The notes: a model not told the origin generated them from the letters alone. Positions 1 to 10,513 are shown, counted from the stretch's first letter. The stretch is 64,000 bases of DNA from Daucus carota subsp. sativus (GCF_001625215.2 NC_030383.2:4538779-4602778); one strand, 5' to 3'. Made by a program: numbers and translations.

Positions 1-885
1 GTCTGGCGGAGTCGAAGAACTATTCCAAGCACGGCTATGTAGAGGCTTCTGACTGTGCCTGAGGAGATGTAATCCTGAACGGCAGTCTTAGCCTCCACTT
101 CCATCTGATCATAAAGCTGCCTTTCCTCAGCAGAAAGATCGACGGAACATATTTTCATGATTTTTCGAGGCAATCCGAGTATGTTCTGCTCTTTTGTCCG
201 ATCCTCAAACAGATAGCTTCCATTACAGCCTAACACAGAACATGAAAAATCTTTCAAATATACAGGGAAAGAATGTTAAAATGTGTAGCTGATGACAGTG
301 AAATATATGTACCTCTAACCGAGTGACGTCACTACTTGTGTCCACTGGCTTTAGCAGCGTCTTTTTCCTGGAGTGTTTGTCTGTAAATGGATTATATTTC
401 AAAAAGGACATGAGAGAATACAAGACAATTGTAGTGTTTTGTATGGGAGTTCCAGTGACCAGCCGCCTCCGTCTAGCATTTAACCTAAGTACAGCAGAGG
501 CTTGTGTAGGAGTGGAGTGATTAATCAGATGTGCTTCATCCAAAATCACCCTCCACCAAGGTACTTGGAATACGGGTGATCCCGATTCCAGTTCAGACGC
601 CAATAATGAGTACGTGGTCAGTACCAAATCATACTTTACAAGCTCCATTGGGTCCTTAGTCCTCTGTTCATAATACAAGTAAACACTTAACTTCCCCGGC
701 TTCGTGTGCTTTTTCAATTGCTCTTTGCACGTCGAAAACACAGAAGTCGAGGACACAACCAATGTTGTCCTGGAAGCTACAAGATCAATCAAATTGGACG
801 CATTTCCAGCAGAGGACACAACCAATGTTACTGTGCAAGACTTGCATACTTGCACAGTAACACCTGAAGACCAAATAAAACCCAA
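1..885 (-). pseudogene. SMARCA3-like (RAD5/HLTF-type) helicase fragment, array copy A
   Basis: Partial copy of the helicase gene at 60683-63745, cut by the window edge. Bases 1-227 correspond to exon 2 of that gene and about 313-785 to the end of its exon 1. The exon 1 part keeps motif II (ILDEAHL) and motif III (TGTP). Exon 2 has a 2-base insertion near 200 relative to the intact copy, which changes LRRTKEQ to LRIGQKS. The HIRAN domain, Walker A region and everything upstream of NALIDLVAS are missing. They are replaced by unrelated sequence that repeats the TLVVSS coding stretch and holds a 13-bp inverted repeat (828-861). An ATG at 885 opens a 220-residue frame, but I see no promoter for it. 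Identity to the intact gene is high, so the copy is recent relative to the other fragments, apart from copy C. Confidence 0.85.
828..861. repeat. 13-bp perfect inverted repeat at the chimeric 5' end of copy A
   Basis: GTTACTGTGCAAG pairs with CTTGCACAGTAAC across a short spacer. The same hairpin occurs at 22708-22741 in copy C, and a degraded version lies near 16755-16785 in copy B. It sits exactly where the helicase exon is replaced by foreign sequence. Confidence 0.75.
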
Positions 886-2339
886 TTTTACTGATGTACC
901 AAGAACAATCCAGATGATAAAATACCTAAAAGATTAAAAACAAGATTCAGTAATTGACATCAAATAAATAATTTTAACACACAAATATAAATCAAAACAA
1001 TTTAATCAAAACACCACACATACCTAAAAACAACAATTTCAATCATCCCATCTACTTTTTGAATGGATCTCCACCATAGCAATTGTATCGATACTTCCTT
1101 TGGAAAGGACCGTGCTGGTGATGTGATGACTTTGACTATGTATGTAGATCTGTATAACATCTATACAGTACCCACATATGTAAAACAGATTGGAATTGAA
1201 AACTGGGAGTTCATTTTTTTTATCCCTAGATGGAGAGATATGTAGATAGGATGATATGAATATATAGATATCAAGAGGCGGTGAAACCAAGGTAAATGAT
1301 GGCTTAAAATCAATGCTATGTAGGGGTATTAATTGAGATTTTAAAAGATTTTTTGGATATTCAATTAAGAAATTAAATTTTAATACAAAATCTAGTGGCA
1401 TTCAATGCAGATTTTAATTTGTGCTTAAAGGATAATGGTATTCAATTGGAATTATTTAAAATTCAATATTGTAAAAAGCGATCGGACTTAATCAGTGAAG
1501 TTACAGAATAAGCATTAATTGGGGATTAATTAGATTGATCGGGAATTAATCGGATGATTAATAAAATAATTAAATATTTAATTAGTTCGACGAGTTACGA
1601 AACATGGATTAATCGTGATTAATCACCAACTTTTAGAACAAAGTTAAAATTAAATTGATGGTGATGGATTTTTTTGGACTTCATAAAATGATGGATTTTA
1701 TAGGATTGTTTAGTATATTTTAAGATATTTGAATCCTACCAAACTCCATGAGATTTTAAAAGATTTGTTTCATTTATGAAATTAGGGGATATTCAACTCG
1801 GATTTTAAAAAATGTATCATAATATTGGGATATTCAATTATGATTTTAAATTATGTTACAAAATTTGGTGGTATCCAATGAGGATTTTAATTTATGCTTA
1901 AAAGTTTGATGGTATTCACTGATGAGATTGGTTCAGCTGGTTAAAAAGGGACTTGTATCCATGAGATTTTGAAGTTATTTAAATCTTAAAGACTCTACAA
2001 TATTTTAAAAATCCATGTAAAATTAAAATCACACACAATCTATTAAAATATGTAGACTATATAAGATACATTAAAATCTGAGTTGAATACACCCCCTTAA
2101 GTTCTTATTTCTTTTTTTTTATTTTTATTTTTGTGAATGTCTTCTATTATTTAAACGACTAGAATTTCTCAATTAATAAAAAGGAAATGATTATTTGACC
2201 ACTATTTTTTGTGAATCATTTCAATAAAATATTTAACTATTTTATAAGATATGATGAAAAAATGAAATTTAAAATTAATTTGAAAATACAATTGAATTAT
2301 ATTATTCATATTTTCAATTTGAATCACTATCAAATCAAG
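886..2339. repeat. Array spacer, unit A (upstream flank of the helicase fragment)
   Basis: AT-rich non-coding sequence without a recognisable gene. It aligns by eye with 22830-24300, and in part with 16840-17400 plus 17720-17890 and with 29100-30177. It is rich in short related phrases such as GGTATTCAAT and GATTTTAAAT, which recur every 50-100 bases and look like a decayed short tandem repeat. Confidence 0.7.
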
Positions 2340-3010
2340 GGCATATTCTTGGGCTTGGGCAGCTGGGCTCTTATCTGTAGGGCAGGAATGTGGCTGGGTC
2401 CTAGCCCCTGATCAGGTTTTTCGGACTCAAATCAAGAGAAACTTACAGCTGCTCTTGGATAGGTGGTTTGCTTTGTATTCTTATGTGGGCTTTGTTGATG
2501 GAGCTTGTATCAAATCTCAGGGTCAGGCTTGCTCTGCGGGATTGGGAGGCTTTATTCTTTCTAAATCCAGGAAAGTAGTTCTTATTTTCTCTGAGCCTTG
2601 TGTGGCTCATAATGGTTTTGAGGCAGAGTCTGAGGCCCTAAATACGCTTATGGGTCACTTAGAGCACAATCCTATTGGTATTCACAGCTGTGTTATTTTC
2701 TCTGACTCTCTGCAATTAATCAATTGTATTCAGAAAATTAAGGAGAGAGTGTCTTGGTGCAGAAGCCTAGAGAGAGTGGCCTCCAATACTTTCATTCAGC
2801 GAGCTAGTTTTTCTTTTATTCCCAGACACTTAAATAAATCAGCAGATTGGTTAGCCAAGGAAGGCAGGTCACGTAATACTGTGTTGGCTGCTTGGTTTTA
2901 AAGCCTATCTGCCTTTATTATGGGCAACTCTTCATGTTTATACCTTGTGTACGATGTTCAGTCTGCTTTAGTTTCTTTAGGGCTTTAGTTAGTAGTTCAG
3001 TGCATGCATG
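2340..3010 (+). mobile_element. LINE 3' fragment, part 1 (interrupted by the copia element)
   Basis: 5'-truncated non-LTR retrotransposon. The left edge is set where homology with the spacer at 24300 stops. The fragment holds an RNase H frame and the start of the 3' UTR, is split by the copia element at 3011-7727, and resumes at 7728, ending in a 12-base A run (7816-7827). The spacer then resumes at CAACGAGGAATAG, as at 24316, so the A tail marks the true 3' end. Confidence 0.75.
2455..2901 (+). pseudogene. LINE ORF2 C-terminal RNase H domain
   Basis: About 148 open codons matching the RNase H domain of plant L1-type LINEs. Visible catalytic positions are Asp in FVDGA, Glu in EAESEAL, Asp in FSDSL and Asp in SADWLA. 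There is no endonuclease or reverse transcriptase upstream, so this is a 5'-truncated, dead copy. The frame starts without a proper ATG because it is the tail of a longer protein. It is clearly a different family from the LINE at 30178-35534: the residues around the shared positions differ throughout. Confidence 0.8.
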
Positions 3011-3313
3011 TGTTGGAAGAAAGGATTTCACACAAACTCACACAAGACAATTTAGGAGAAGAAATGTATTACTTGAAAAATTACTTGATTACAAATGGCT
3101 TGGTACAAGGCTTTATATAGGACTCAATAGAAAGATCTAGATAACTCTTAAACTCCAAGAGACTTCACCTACCAAGATACATGTACCTAGCCAATACGTT
3201 GAACATACTAATACATGTACCAAGATACTAATACATGTATCAAGATTATTCTAGATACTCCCACACAATTCTATTATTTTTAATAGTCAAAAATATATTA
3301 TGTATTTTCAACA
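3011..3313 (-). repeat. Copia LTR (3' LTR in element orientation)
   Basis: 303 bp, TGTTGGAAGAAAGG to TTTTCAACA, paired with 7425-7727. The stop codon of the pol frame lies just inside this LTR (3298-3300). Confidence 0.95.
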
Positions 3314-4830
3314 CCCCCCCCCCCCCTAATTTTGACTATCCCAAGTAGACTTCGGAATTTGTTGAAGGCGTCACTTTTGAGAGGCTTTGTAAATATGTCA
3401 CTAATTTGATCTTGGGACTTCACATAATTCAACTCCACTTCACGCCTTTCGATGCATTCCCGAATAAAGTGATATTTTGTATCAATGTGCTTGCTCCGTT
3501 CATGAAACACCGGATTTTTGGCCAAAGCTATAGCCGACTTGTTATCAACCAATATTTCCGTAGACTCATTTTGTGACATGTTGAGCTCCTCCATAACTCT
3601 CCTTAACCATATAGCTTGACAAACACAAGAACATGCCGCCACATACTCCGCCTCACAAGTGGACAAGGTAACAATGGGTTGTTTCTTTGAACTCCATGAG
3701 AACAATGTGTCACCCATAAAGAATACATATCCGGTGGTACTCTTTCGATCATCAATGTCACTGGCCCAATCACTATCACAATATCCAACAAGTTTGAACT
3801 CATTTGAGTGATGATACAATAATCCATAATCCATTGTACCTTTGAGATAACGAAGAATTCTCTTGGCCGCCTTCATGTGTGTTGTTGTTGGAGCCTCCAT
3901 ATAGCGACTAATAAGTCCAACACTATAAAGTATGTCGGGCCTCGTGCATGTCAAGTATCTTAAACTTCCCACAAGACTTTTAAAGTAACTAGGATCCACC
4001 TTCTCACTTTCTTCAAATTTTGACAACTTTGGTCCACATTCAATGGGGGTGCTCACGGCTTGACAATTTTCCATCTTGAATTTCTTCAAAATCTCCCTTG
4101 TATAGCTTCCTTGTGATATTAGAATCTCATCATCCATTTGATTTACTTCAATCCCAAGATAGTATGACATAAGCCCAATATCGGTCATCTCAAATTCTCT
4201 TGCCATGTCTTGCTTAAATTTCTCGAACATACTTGGACTATTTCCCGTGAATATTAAATCATCCACATATAAACACGCAAGAAGAAATTCTCCATTTTGA
4301 GCAACCTTGGCATATAGAGCATGTTCATGAGGACACTTGTAAAATCCTTGAGCTTGAAAATATTTGTCAAGTCTACTATTCCAAGCCCTCGGCACTTGTT
4401 TCAATCCGTACAAGGCCTTCTTTAACTTTAACACTTTTCCTTCTTGTCCTTTCACGATGTATCCCAATGGTTGCTCCACATACACGGTTTCTTCAAGAAC
4501 ACCATTCAAAAAAGCGGACTTCACATCCATTTGATGAATTTTCCATCCATTTTGAGCCGCCAATGAGATAATTAGCCTTATAGTCTCCATTCTTGCAACC
4601 GGGGCAAAAACTTCGTCATAATCAACTCCATGTCTTTGATTGTAGCCTTTGGCCACCAATCTTGCCTTATATTTTTCCACCTCACCTTGGGCATTCTTCT
4701 TCACTTTATAAACCCATTTTACACCAATAGCTTTTTGTCCTTTTGGAAGTGTTGCTAACTCCCATGTGTCATTCTTCTTTATAGACTCAATCTCGTCGTC
4801 CATTGCTTTCTTCCACCTTTCATCTTGCAC
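3298..4830 (-). CDS. Copia reverse transcriptase and RNase H
   Basis: 510 open codons. They begin within the RT domain region (WKKAMDDEIES), run through the conserved KARLVAKGY, FAPVAR and MDVKSAFLNG blocks, and carry the catalytic YVDDL box near residue 190. The RNase H part has GYCDSDWA, the Glu of STCEAEYVA and VDNKSAI, and ends with IFTKPL. This segment is intact although it belongs to a pol gene broken upstream. It copies element RNA into DNA and degrades the template in virus-like particles. No start codon belongs to it: it is the C-terminal part of the polyprotein. Confidence 0.93.
   Translation of the reverse strand: MQDERWKKAMDDEIESIKKNDTWELATLPKGQKAIGVKWVYKVKKNAQGEVEKYKARLVAKGYNQRHGVDYDEVFAPVARMETIRLIISLAAQNGWKIHQMDVKSAFLNGVLEETVYVEQPLGYIVKGQEGKVLKLKKALYGLKQVPRAWNSRLDKYFQAQGFYKCPHEHALYAKVAQNGEFLLACLYVDDLIFTGNSPSMFEKFKQDMAREFEMTDIGLMSYYLGIEVNQMDDEILISQGSYTREILKKFKMENCQAVSTPIECGPKLSKFEESEKVDPSYFKSLVGSLRYLTCTRPDILYSVGLISRYMEAPTTTHMKAAKRILRYLKGTMDYGLLYHHSNEFKLVGYCDSDWASDIDDRKSTTGYVFFMGDTLFSWSSKKQPIVTLSTCEAEYVAACSCVCQAIWLRRVMEELNMSQNESTEILVDNKSAIALAKNPVFHERSKHIDTKYHFIRECIERREVELNYVKSQDQISDIFTKPLKSDAFNKFRSLLGIVKIRGGGGVENT
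3314..3326 (-). other. Copia polypurine tract
   Basis: A run of 13 C on the plus strand (13 G on the coding strand) directly abutting the 3' LTR, the expected position of the plus-strand primer. Confidence 0.8.
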
Positions 4831-5212
4831 GACTTCTTTGAAGCTTGTTGGTTCGGTTTCCGCTAGAAGACAAAGAAGTGTTAAGTCAGAAATAGCGAGA
4901 ACCTCTTCCGTTTCATCATATATTTCTCCAAGATTTCTATAACGCCTTGGTGGTGTCTCTTCACCATCACTTGAAGAAGATGAGGGATTTTCTCCATCAC
5001 TTGTTGCTCATGGTGATGTGGGAGGAGTGATATCTTCTTCACTTTCTTCATCAATAAATGGGAAGAAATTATAATCTTCTTGTGCGTTGCTCCAATCCTA
5101 TGAGCTTTCTTCGTCAAATACAACATCTCGACTAATAATGATCTTTCCATTGATGGGGTTGTAAAGTTTGTACCCCTTGGCTCTTGCATCATAGCCAACA
5201 AACACATACTTT
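4831..5212 (-). pseudogene. Copia integrase C-terminus to RT linker, broken
   Basis: Coding sense resumes in the frame reading EKYVFVGYDARAKGYKLY, then runs through DVVFDEESS and SDGEETPPRRYR into the RT frame. It is separated from the integrase by a frameshift at about 5230, where about 5 bases seem to be missing in DDEN...TKLDYK. It is interrupted by stops at 5098-5100 and 5008-5010. Confidence 0.8.
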
Positions 5213-6106
5213 TCACTTTTGTAATCCAACTTGGTTCTCATCATCGACGTGTGCATAAGCTATGCTTCCAAAAACTCTCAGGTGAGCAATAGATGGTCTC
5301 TTTCCTTTCCATGCTTGTTGTGGAGTTATGTCTTTAACACTTCTCGTCGGACATCTATTTGAAAAGTAGACGGCACAATCTACCGCTTCGGCCCAAAATT
5401 CCTTAGGCATATTCTTGCTCTTTAGCATGCTTCGAGCCATGTTAAGATTGCTCCTATTTTTTCTTTCGGAGACTCCATTTTGTTGTGGTGATCTTGGAAC
5501 CGTTGCAGGTCGTCTAATTCCATGATCTTCACAAAATTGTAAGAACTCCTTTGAATTGTATTCACCTCCTCGATCCGAACGAATGACCTTTATTTGATAC
5601 TTGGTCTCCTTTTCAACTTGGGCTTTGAACTTTTTGAAGCATTCAAAAACTTGAGACTTCTCTTTGAGAAAGTACACCCATGTCTTGCAGCTAAAATCAT
5701 CAATGAATAACAAGAAATAACGATTCTTGCTAAAAGATGGAGGATTAAAAGGACCACATACATCGGAGTGAATGAGTTCAAGTGGCTCCCTTGCTCTTGA
5801 CATAGATTCCTTTGGAAAGCTCTTTCTTGATTGTTTTCCGAAAAGACATCCTTCACAAATTTGATTTGGATGGTTGATGTGAGGCAAGCCATTCACCATA
5901 TGCTTCTTTGAAAGTGAATTTAGTCCATCAAAATTTAAGTGCCCAAGCCTAAGATGCCAAAGCCAAGAAGAATCTCCAACACAAGCCTTTAGACATTTTG
6001 CAACATCATTTTGAATTTTGAGAATAAACATACGATTCTTGGTCATAGGCACCTTTGCAATTAAATTGTCATTAGAATCTCTCAAATTGAGAAATTTATC
6101 TTTCAT
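5213..6106 (-). CDS. Copia integrase
   Basis: 297 codons in the same frame as gag, separated from it by one stop and three codons. The zinc-binding HHCC region is visible as HLRLGHLNF followed by CEGCLFGK. The catalytic core shows the DDE set: Asp in IHSDVCGPF, Asp in VIRSDRGGEY and Glu in NGVSERKNR. The frame ends where the deletion shifts it into DDENQVGLQK-stop. The enzyme inserts element DNA into the host chromosome. Confidence 0.92.
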   Translation of the reverse strand: MKDKFLNLRDSNDNLIAKVPMTKNRMFILKIQNDVAKCLKACVGDSSWLWHLRLGHLNFDGLNSLSKKHMVNGLPHINHPNQICEGCLFGKQSRKSFPKESMSRAREPLELIHSDVCGPFNPPSFSKNRYFLLFIDDFSCKTWVYFLKEKSQVFECFKKFKAQVEKETKYQIKVIRSDRGGEYNSKEFLQFCEDHGIRRPATVPRSPQQNGVSERKNRSNLNMARSMLKSKNMPKEFWAEAVDCAVYFSNRCPTRSVKDITPQQAWKGKRPSIAHLRVFGSIAYAHVDDENQVGLQK

Positions 6107-6115
6107 GATGATGGT

Positions 6116-7354
6116 TTAGCCTTTCTCCATTAGTTGGCCCAAACTCAAGATATTATTTTTCATGCTAGGCACATAATAAACACTTGAAATAAAATTATGA
6201 TCTCCATTTTTCAAGCGAATTAGTATGTTACCTTTGCCTTTGATGGGCACTCCCGAAGAGTCTCCAAAAGTGACTTTTCCATTCACTTTCTCATCAAGAT
6301 CCACAAACAAATTTTTATTGCCACACATATGATAACTTGCGCTGCTATCAAGATACCACAAATTATCTTCACAATTTACTTCTCCTTTATGCGCTAGAAG
6401 CAAAGTGGGCTCATCAATATTGCTTTTATCTTCAGCAAAATTAGCTTTCTCCTCCACTTGATTTTTTGAAGCGCGACATTCGGAAGCATAATGACCAAAA
6501 TTTTGACAATTGTAGCATTTAACATTTGACTTGCCATACCTTGGTGTGACTCTTCCTCTTCCACGGCCTCTTAAATTTCTTGTCTCGTACAATCTTTCGT
6601 GCTTTTGATTTTCCTCCCTTTGTTGGCCACGACCTCTTCCATGTCCATATAGAAATCCTCTTCCACGACCTCTTTGGCTCCTCGTATACCTTCCATCATT
6701 ATCTTTAAAAGATAATTTTGATTGTAAGGCTTGTTCAATTGGCTCCTTTAACATTTTTTCTTCATGGGCTTGTAATGATCCCATAAGCTCATCAATAGTC
6801 ATTTCATCTATATCTTTAGCCTCCTCAATTGCCACAACTTTGTAATCAAATTTAGAGACAAGTGAACGAAGAACTTTTTCAATAACACGAACATCAGTAA
6901 CCTCTTCTCCATTGCTTTTCATTTGATTGATAACGGTCAGGACCCTTGAAAAATAATCCGAGATTGATTCGGATTCCTTCATATGCAAAGCCTTAAACTC
7001 GCCACGTAGTGTTTGTAGCCGAACTCTTTTTACTTTAGCATCGCCACTAAAAGAAGATTTGAGAGTATCCCAAACTTTCTTTGACGTTGTTGCGGAAGCC
7101 ACTTTTTGTAACATAGAATCATCCAAACATTGATGAATGATCATAATCGCCTTTTGATCCTTCTTTCTTTGGGCTTGAAGTAGATCTTTTTGAACTTGAT
7201 TCAAATTTGCTTCATCTTCGGGCACCTCCAATCCTTTCTCCACAATTTCCCACACATCATTTGCTCCAAGGATCGCCTTCATACGAATACACCAATTCTC
7301 ATAATTATCTTTGGTGAACTTTGGCATTTGCCATTGAGACATTCCATTTGCCAT
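6116..7354 (-). CDS. Copia gag and protease
   Basis: Begins at the ATG of [13 protein letters not shown]. The gag_pre-like capsid region (UBN2/DUF4219 type, with the ARKKDQKA...[12 protein letters not shown] stretch split across it) is followed by a basic RG-rich stretch and one zinc knuckle, [14 protein letters not shown]. The protease active-site stretch reads LDSSASYHM where copia elements normally have LDSGASxHM, so the conserved Gly is Ser here. The frame ends at TAA (6116-6118) after LMEKG, where related elements read on (EKGY...), so this is a nonsense mutation that cuts off integrase. Confidence 0.9.
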   Translation of the reverse strand: MANGMSQWQMPKFTKDNYENWCIRMKAILGANDVWEIVEKGLEVPEDEANLNQVQKDLLQAQRKKDQKAIMIIHQCLDDSMLQKVASATTSKKVWDTLKSSFSGDAKVKRVRLQTLRGEFKALHMKESESISDYFSRVLTVINQMKSNGEEVTDVRVIEKVLRSLVSKFDYKVVAIEEAKDIDEMTIDELMGSLQAHEEKMLKEPIEQALQSKLSFKDNDGRYTRSQRGRGRGFLYGHGRGRGQQREENQKHERLYETRNLRGRGRGRVTPRYGKSNVKCYNCQNFGHYASECRASKNQVEEKANFAEDKSNIDEPTLLLAHKGEVNCEDNLWYLDSSASYHMCGNKNLFVDLDEKVNGKVTFGDSSGVPIKGKGNILIRLKNGDHNFISSVYYVPSMKNNILSLGQLMEKG

Positions 7355-7409
7355 GATCCCCTTCTTCTTTACACCACACAAGCTTTCTTTGAAGACAAAG
7401 TAGAACCTC

Positions 7410-7421
7410 GCTCTGATACCA
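7410..7421 (-). other. Copia primer binding site (initiator Met-tRNA)
   Basis: On the coding strand TGGTATCAGAGC, the usual plant copia primer site, lies three bases inside the 5' LTR. Confidence 0.9.
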
Positions 7422-7424
7422 CTT

Positions 7425-7727
7425 TGTTGGAAGAAAGGATTTCACACAAACTCACACAAGACAATTTAGGAGAAGAAATGTATTATTTGAAAAATTACTT
7501 GATTACAAATGGCTTGGTACAAGGCTTTATATAGGACTCAATAGAAAGATCTAAATAACTCTTAAACTCCAAGAGACTTCACCTACCAAGATACATGTAC
7601 CTAGCCAATACATTGAACATACTAATACATGTACCAAGATACTAATACATGTACCAAGATTATTCTAGATACTCCCACACAATTCTATTATTTTTAATAG
7701 TCGAAAATATATTATTTATTTTCAACA
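7425..7727 (-). repeat. Copia LTR (5' LTR in element orientation)
   Basis: 303 bp, the same length as the partner at 3011-3313, with about 2% difference. It should contain the element promoter. Confidence 0.95.
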
Positions 7728-7827
7728 TCAGGTTCTTGTAGTTTGGCTTGTGTTAGGCCTGCAGGTTGTACTCTCCTTCTGGAGTTGGGTTTATTTTAAT
7801 AAACTTTTGCTTATCAAAAAAAAAAAA
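7728..7827 (+). mobile_element. LINE 3' fragment, part 2, with poly(A) tail
   Basis: Continuation of the 3' UTR split by the copia element, ending in 12 A (7816-7827). Confidence 0.7.
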
Positions 7828-9099
7828 TGTTTCAACGAGGAATAGTGGAAATAGTTGACAAATTATAACTTGTTAAGAAGAAAATTTTTATAATTCATTC
7901 TACTTGAAATAAGGATTATATTTCTGACCTAATTATTTATACAAACACTTTATCTTTTTTATTATTTAAAAAGTCATTTCGAATCAATAAAATATATTCA
8001 TTTTACTTCTATCACAACATCACAAAATATAGCATAAATTAAAGTTGATCTATTTTACAATGTTGCAGTCTAATCTATATATATTATACTATATCTCATT
8101 TTTAGTTTGGTTTGTTGGTCACTAAAATTTAAAATTTATAAAATTCGGCATTTAAGACAATATTTGTAATGAAACTCCAAATTTGTTATTTCTTGAAAAT
8201 TAATGCTATTTTTTAAAGATATTTTTCATGTTTTAACATAATTAAAACAACATTTTATAAAAAAAATCTATTCTGTCCAACCACTATTATCTCATTCTCC
8301 TCCATTTTTTTGATTTCTCTTCAGAGCTTTATCTTGAATTTCCATTTAGTACTTCATGATTGTGTGGACTCTTAAATAATTTTACATAATGCCATATGTT
8401 AGCTACAAATTAACTTTATTAAAACAATTTTTTTCTCAGTAGGTCATGTTCATTTTAGGTTTTTCTTAGGGATAAAAGAATATTTTCATGATGCGCACCT
8501 ATGACACAAACAAATTGTATTGTATAAGAATTGATCATTATAGATTCTCTACCTAGTATGATTGAAAAAGATTTATAATACAAAAATTCCTAAATCGGAA
8601 GAATACATTCCACCTAATTTAAAAATTCATTAGTAAAATAATGATTAACACTAGAAATGAATTCGGGCACAATATCAAACCAAGTAAAATTCTATATCAT
8701 AAATTTCATCAGGCATCCTAATAATAACATAAATATTTAATGTAAAGGAACTCTAAGAAGTTAAAAAACTAATTATCATGTGTATGAAATTGTTGAACAA
8801 CTACAAAAAATAAACCATCTCAAAAAACTAAAAATATCGTCATATAATTGTTAACATGATCTTCAAGAAGATAATAAATATATATTTAACAATAATACAT
8901 AATTTTTTTGTCAGAATACATGTGAGAAAAAATATCATCAAGTTACTATACTAGGGACACGGCTGAAATTAAGAACTCAAGCGTCAATGATAAACCATAC
9001 ATGACACAACTTAGATTTCCTTTGAAACCAACTCTACTCTTAATAAGGTAACCAGATAATTGTGATGTAACCTAAAGTCTAACTTACACTTTAGATTAA
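7828..9099. repeat. Array spacer, unit A
   Basis: Non-coding and AT-rich. It aligns by eye with 24310-25537, with 17885-18690 and with 47948-48830. No gene was recognised. Confidence 0.75.
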
Positions 9100-9507
9100 T
9101 CTATCTATACTATATTATAATAAGCCAACATAGGTATAATTTGTAGTCGTACAAAATTTTGGTTTGGTCATCTCTTTTGTAACTACAAGTATGTCACATG
9201 TAAACTTCTCTTACTCTTACAATATTAAAGAGTTTTATACCGTTTAAATTACAAACACTTGAGATATAGTACAAGATAAAAACTCCACCATTATTTTTTT
9301 AAATATAATTTATATACAATATTATAATAAACTGACATTGGTATAATTTGTAGCCGTCCAAAATATATAATCAGTTGGTAAATATAATCGGGTTAAAATC
9401 CAATTTATCAATTCTAAAATACTATTAAGATAATGTTAAAATTTAAATTATAATTAATAAATTACGAATTTTATATCCGTCTGTGCTTCGCACGGGTTAA
9501 AGGCTAG
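9100..9507 (+). mobile_element. Non-autonomous Helitron, 408 bp
   Basis: Starts TCTATCTATACTATATT and ends with a GC-rich hairpin (GTGC-TTC-GCAC core), GGGTTAAAGG and CTAG. It lies between A and T with no target duplication, as Helitrons do. The related spacers at 25531-25545, 48830 and 18685 lack it and read straight through (GATTAA|TATAAT at 25537/25538), which gives empty sites. No Rep/helicase coding is present. Confidence 0.88.
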
Positions 9508-10283
9508 TATAATATAAAGAATCATCATATTCGCAAATATAGTTAAAAAAAAATAGATTATAGCTTCGGGAGGAGAAAATTATATAAGCTGAGGAAGCAT
9601 CGCATTCGAAAAATTTCGACAAAGCTTTATTGAAAATTTGTACTAGTATGAAAAATTTGAAACTAATTTTCAAGATCGTAAACTTAAAACTACTTTTCAA
9701 GATATATAAGATATAGAATGTGACTTTTAAGTCCTATATATGCACTAAAAATAATATGTCCTTGTGGATGCGAAGTATGTGAACTACCATGATTATAAAA
9801 CACCAACACAACTAAACTTAACCTAAATTGCTTCGTGTTAATGGTCATGATTGAAGTATTCATTGCAGTTGGATTTGTTAAGCGAACTTGGATCTTAGGC
9901 AAAGGAGAAGAGAAAAGAATTGCAAACATAAAGAAGGATTTCTAAAAAACCTTAATAAAAATGGCTCAATCCTTTAAACAAAAAGATCTTTTCGAGTTTC
10001 ACTCAAGTTATTTAAGCTTGAGTTTCATCCAATTCCATTATCTAAACTCTAAAGGCCACATGCATAGGTTGTACTTAAATCAATTAGTTATCCATAACAT
10101 CATTTGACATAAACTAAATACATTCTAAATAAGTATACACAAGAACCTATATTCTCGATCACACCTATATTCTCGACCGACATATGAAGCAGTAACCAAT
10201 AGTCACCAAAATAATTCCTAAGCTAAAAATATAATAAATATTTTTAAATGAGAATGTTAAAATATATATTTTTTTACATGTTA
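9508..10283. repeat. Array spacer, unit A (continued)
   Basis: Non-coding. It aligns with 25545-26290 and with 48840-49200. Similarity to unit C stops near 10245, just before the Stowaway element. Confidence 0.7.
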
Positions 10284-10513
10284 TTCCCTCCTTTCTTGAA
10301 TATCTACATTTTTGACTTTTCGCATACATTTGAAGATACTTTGACCACATAGCTAGAAATGTTACTTTCAAATATATTTTTTAAGAATAAAAGTATTGAT
10401 ATAATATTTTTATTCAGAAAAAAATTCAAAAAGAAATTTTTTAACTATATAGTCAAAACACTTTAATATGCGTGCCAAAAAGTCAAAAGGAAGATGTTTA
10501 AGAATGGAGGGAG
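10284..10513. mobile_element. Stowaway-like MITE, 230 bp
   Basis: Inverted ends TTCCCTCC and GGAGGGAG, extending with mismatches into CTTGAATATCTACATTTTTGAC on the left and its counterpart on the right. It is flanked by TA on both sides. This is the signature of Tc1/mariner-derived Stowaway elements. Non-coding. Confidence 0.75.

Larger units (their letters stand above)
3011..7727 (-). mobile_element. Ty1/copia LTR retrotransposon, 4717 bp
   Basis: Two 303-bp LTRs (3011-3313 and 7425-7727) begin and end TGTTG...CAACA. I count about 6 mismatches between them, so insertion was recent. Gene order on the minus strand is gag, protease, integrase, RT, RNase H, which is copia order. A Met-tRNA primer site lies beside the right LTR and a C-run (polypurine tract on the coding strand) beside the left one. 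The flanking pentamers GCATG and TCAGG match at only three positions, so the target duplication is not clean. It is inserted into a LINE 3' UTR. The coding region is broken (an in-frame stop at 6116-6118, a frameshift near 5230, further stops at 5098-5100 and 5008-5010), so it is not autonomous. Confidence 0.95.

Noticed and set aside
223..885. Copy A frame (220 codons) as an intact gene
   Set aside because: It lacks the HIRAN domain, Walker A and everything after motif III, and reads through an intron. Treated as a pseudogene piece.
3314..3326. Run of 13 C as a possible quadruplex or i-motif
   Set aside because: It is the polypurine tract of the copia element, in the exact expected position.
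4881..5216. 111-codon frame on the minus strand between integrase and RT as a separate protein
   Set aside because: It is an out-of-frame reading. The true pol frame, with stops, reads EKYVFVGYD through this stretch.
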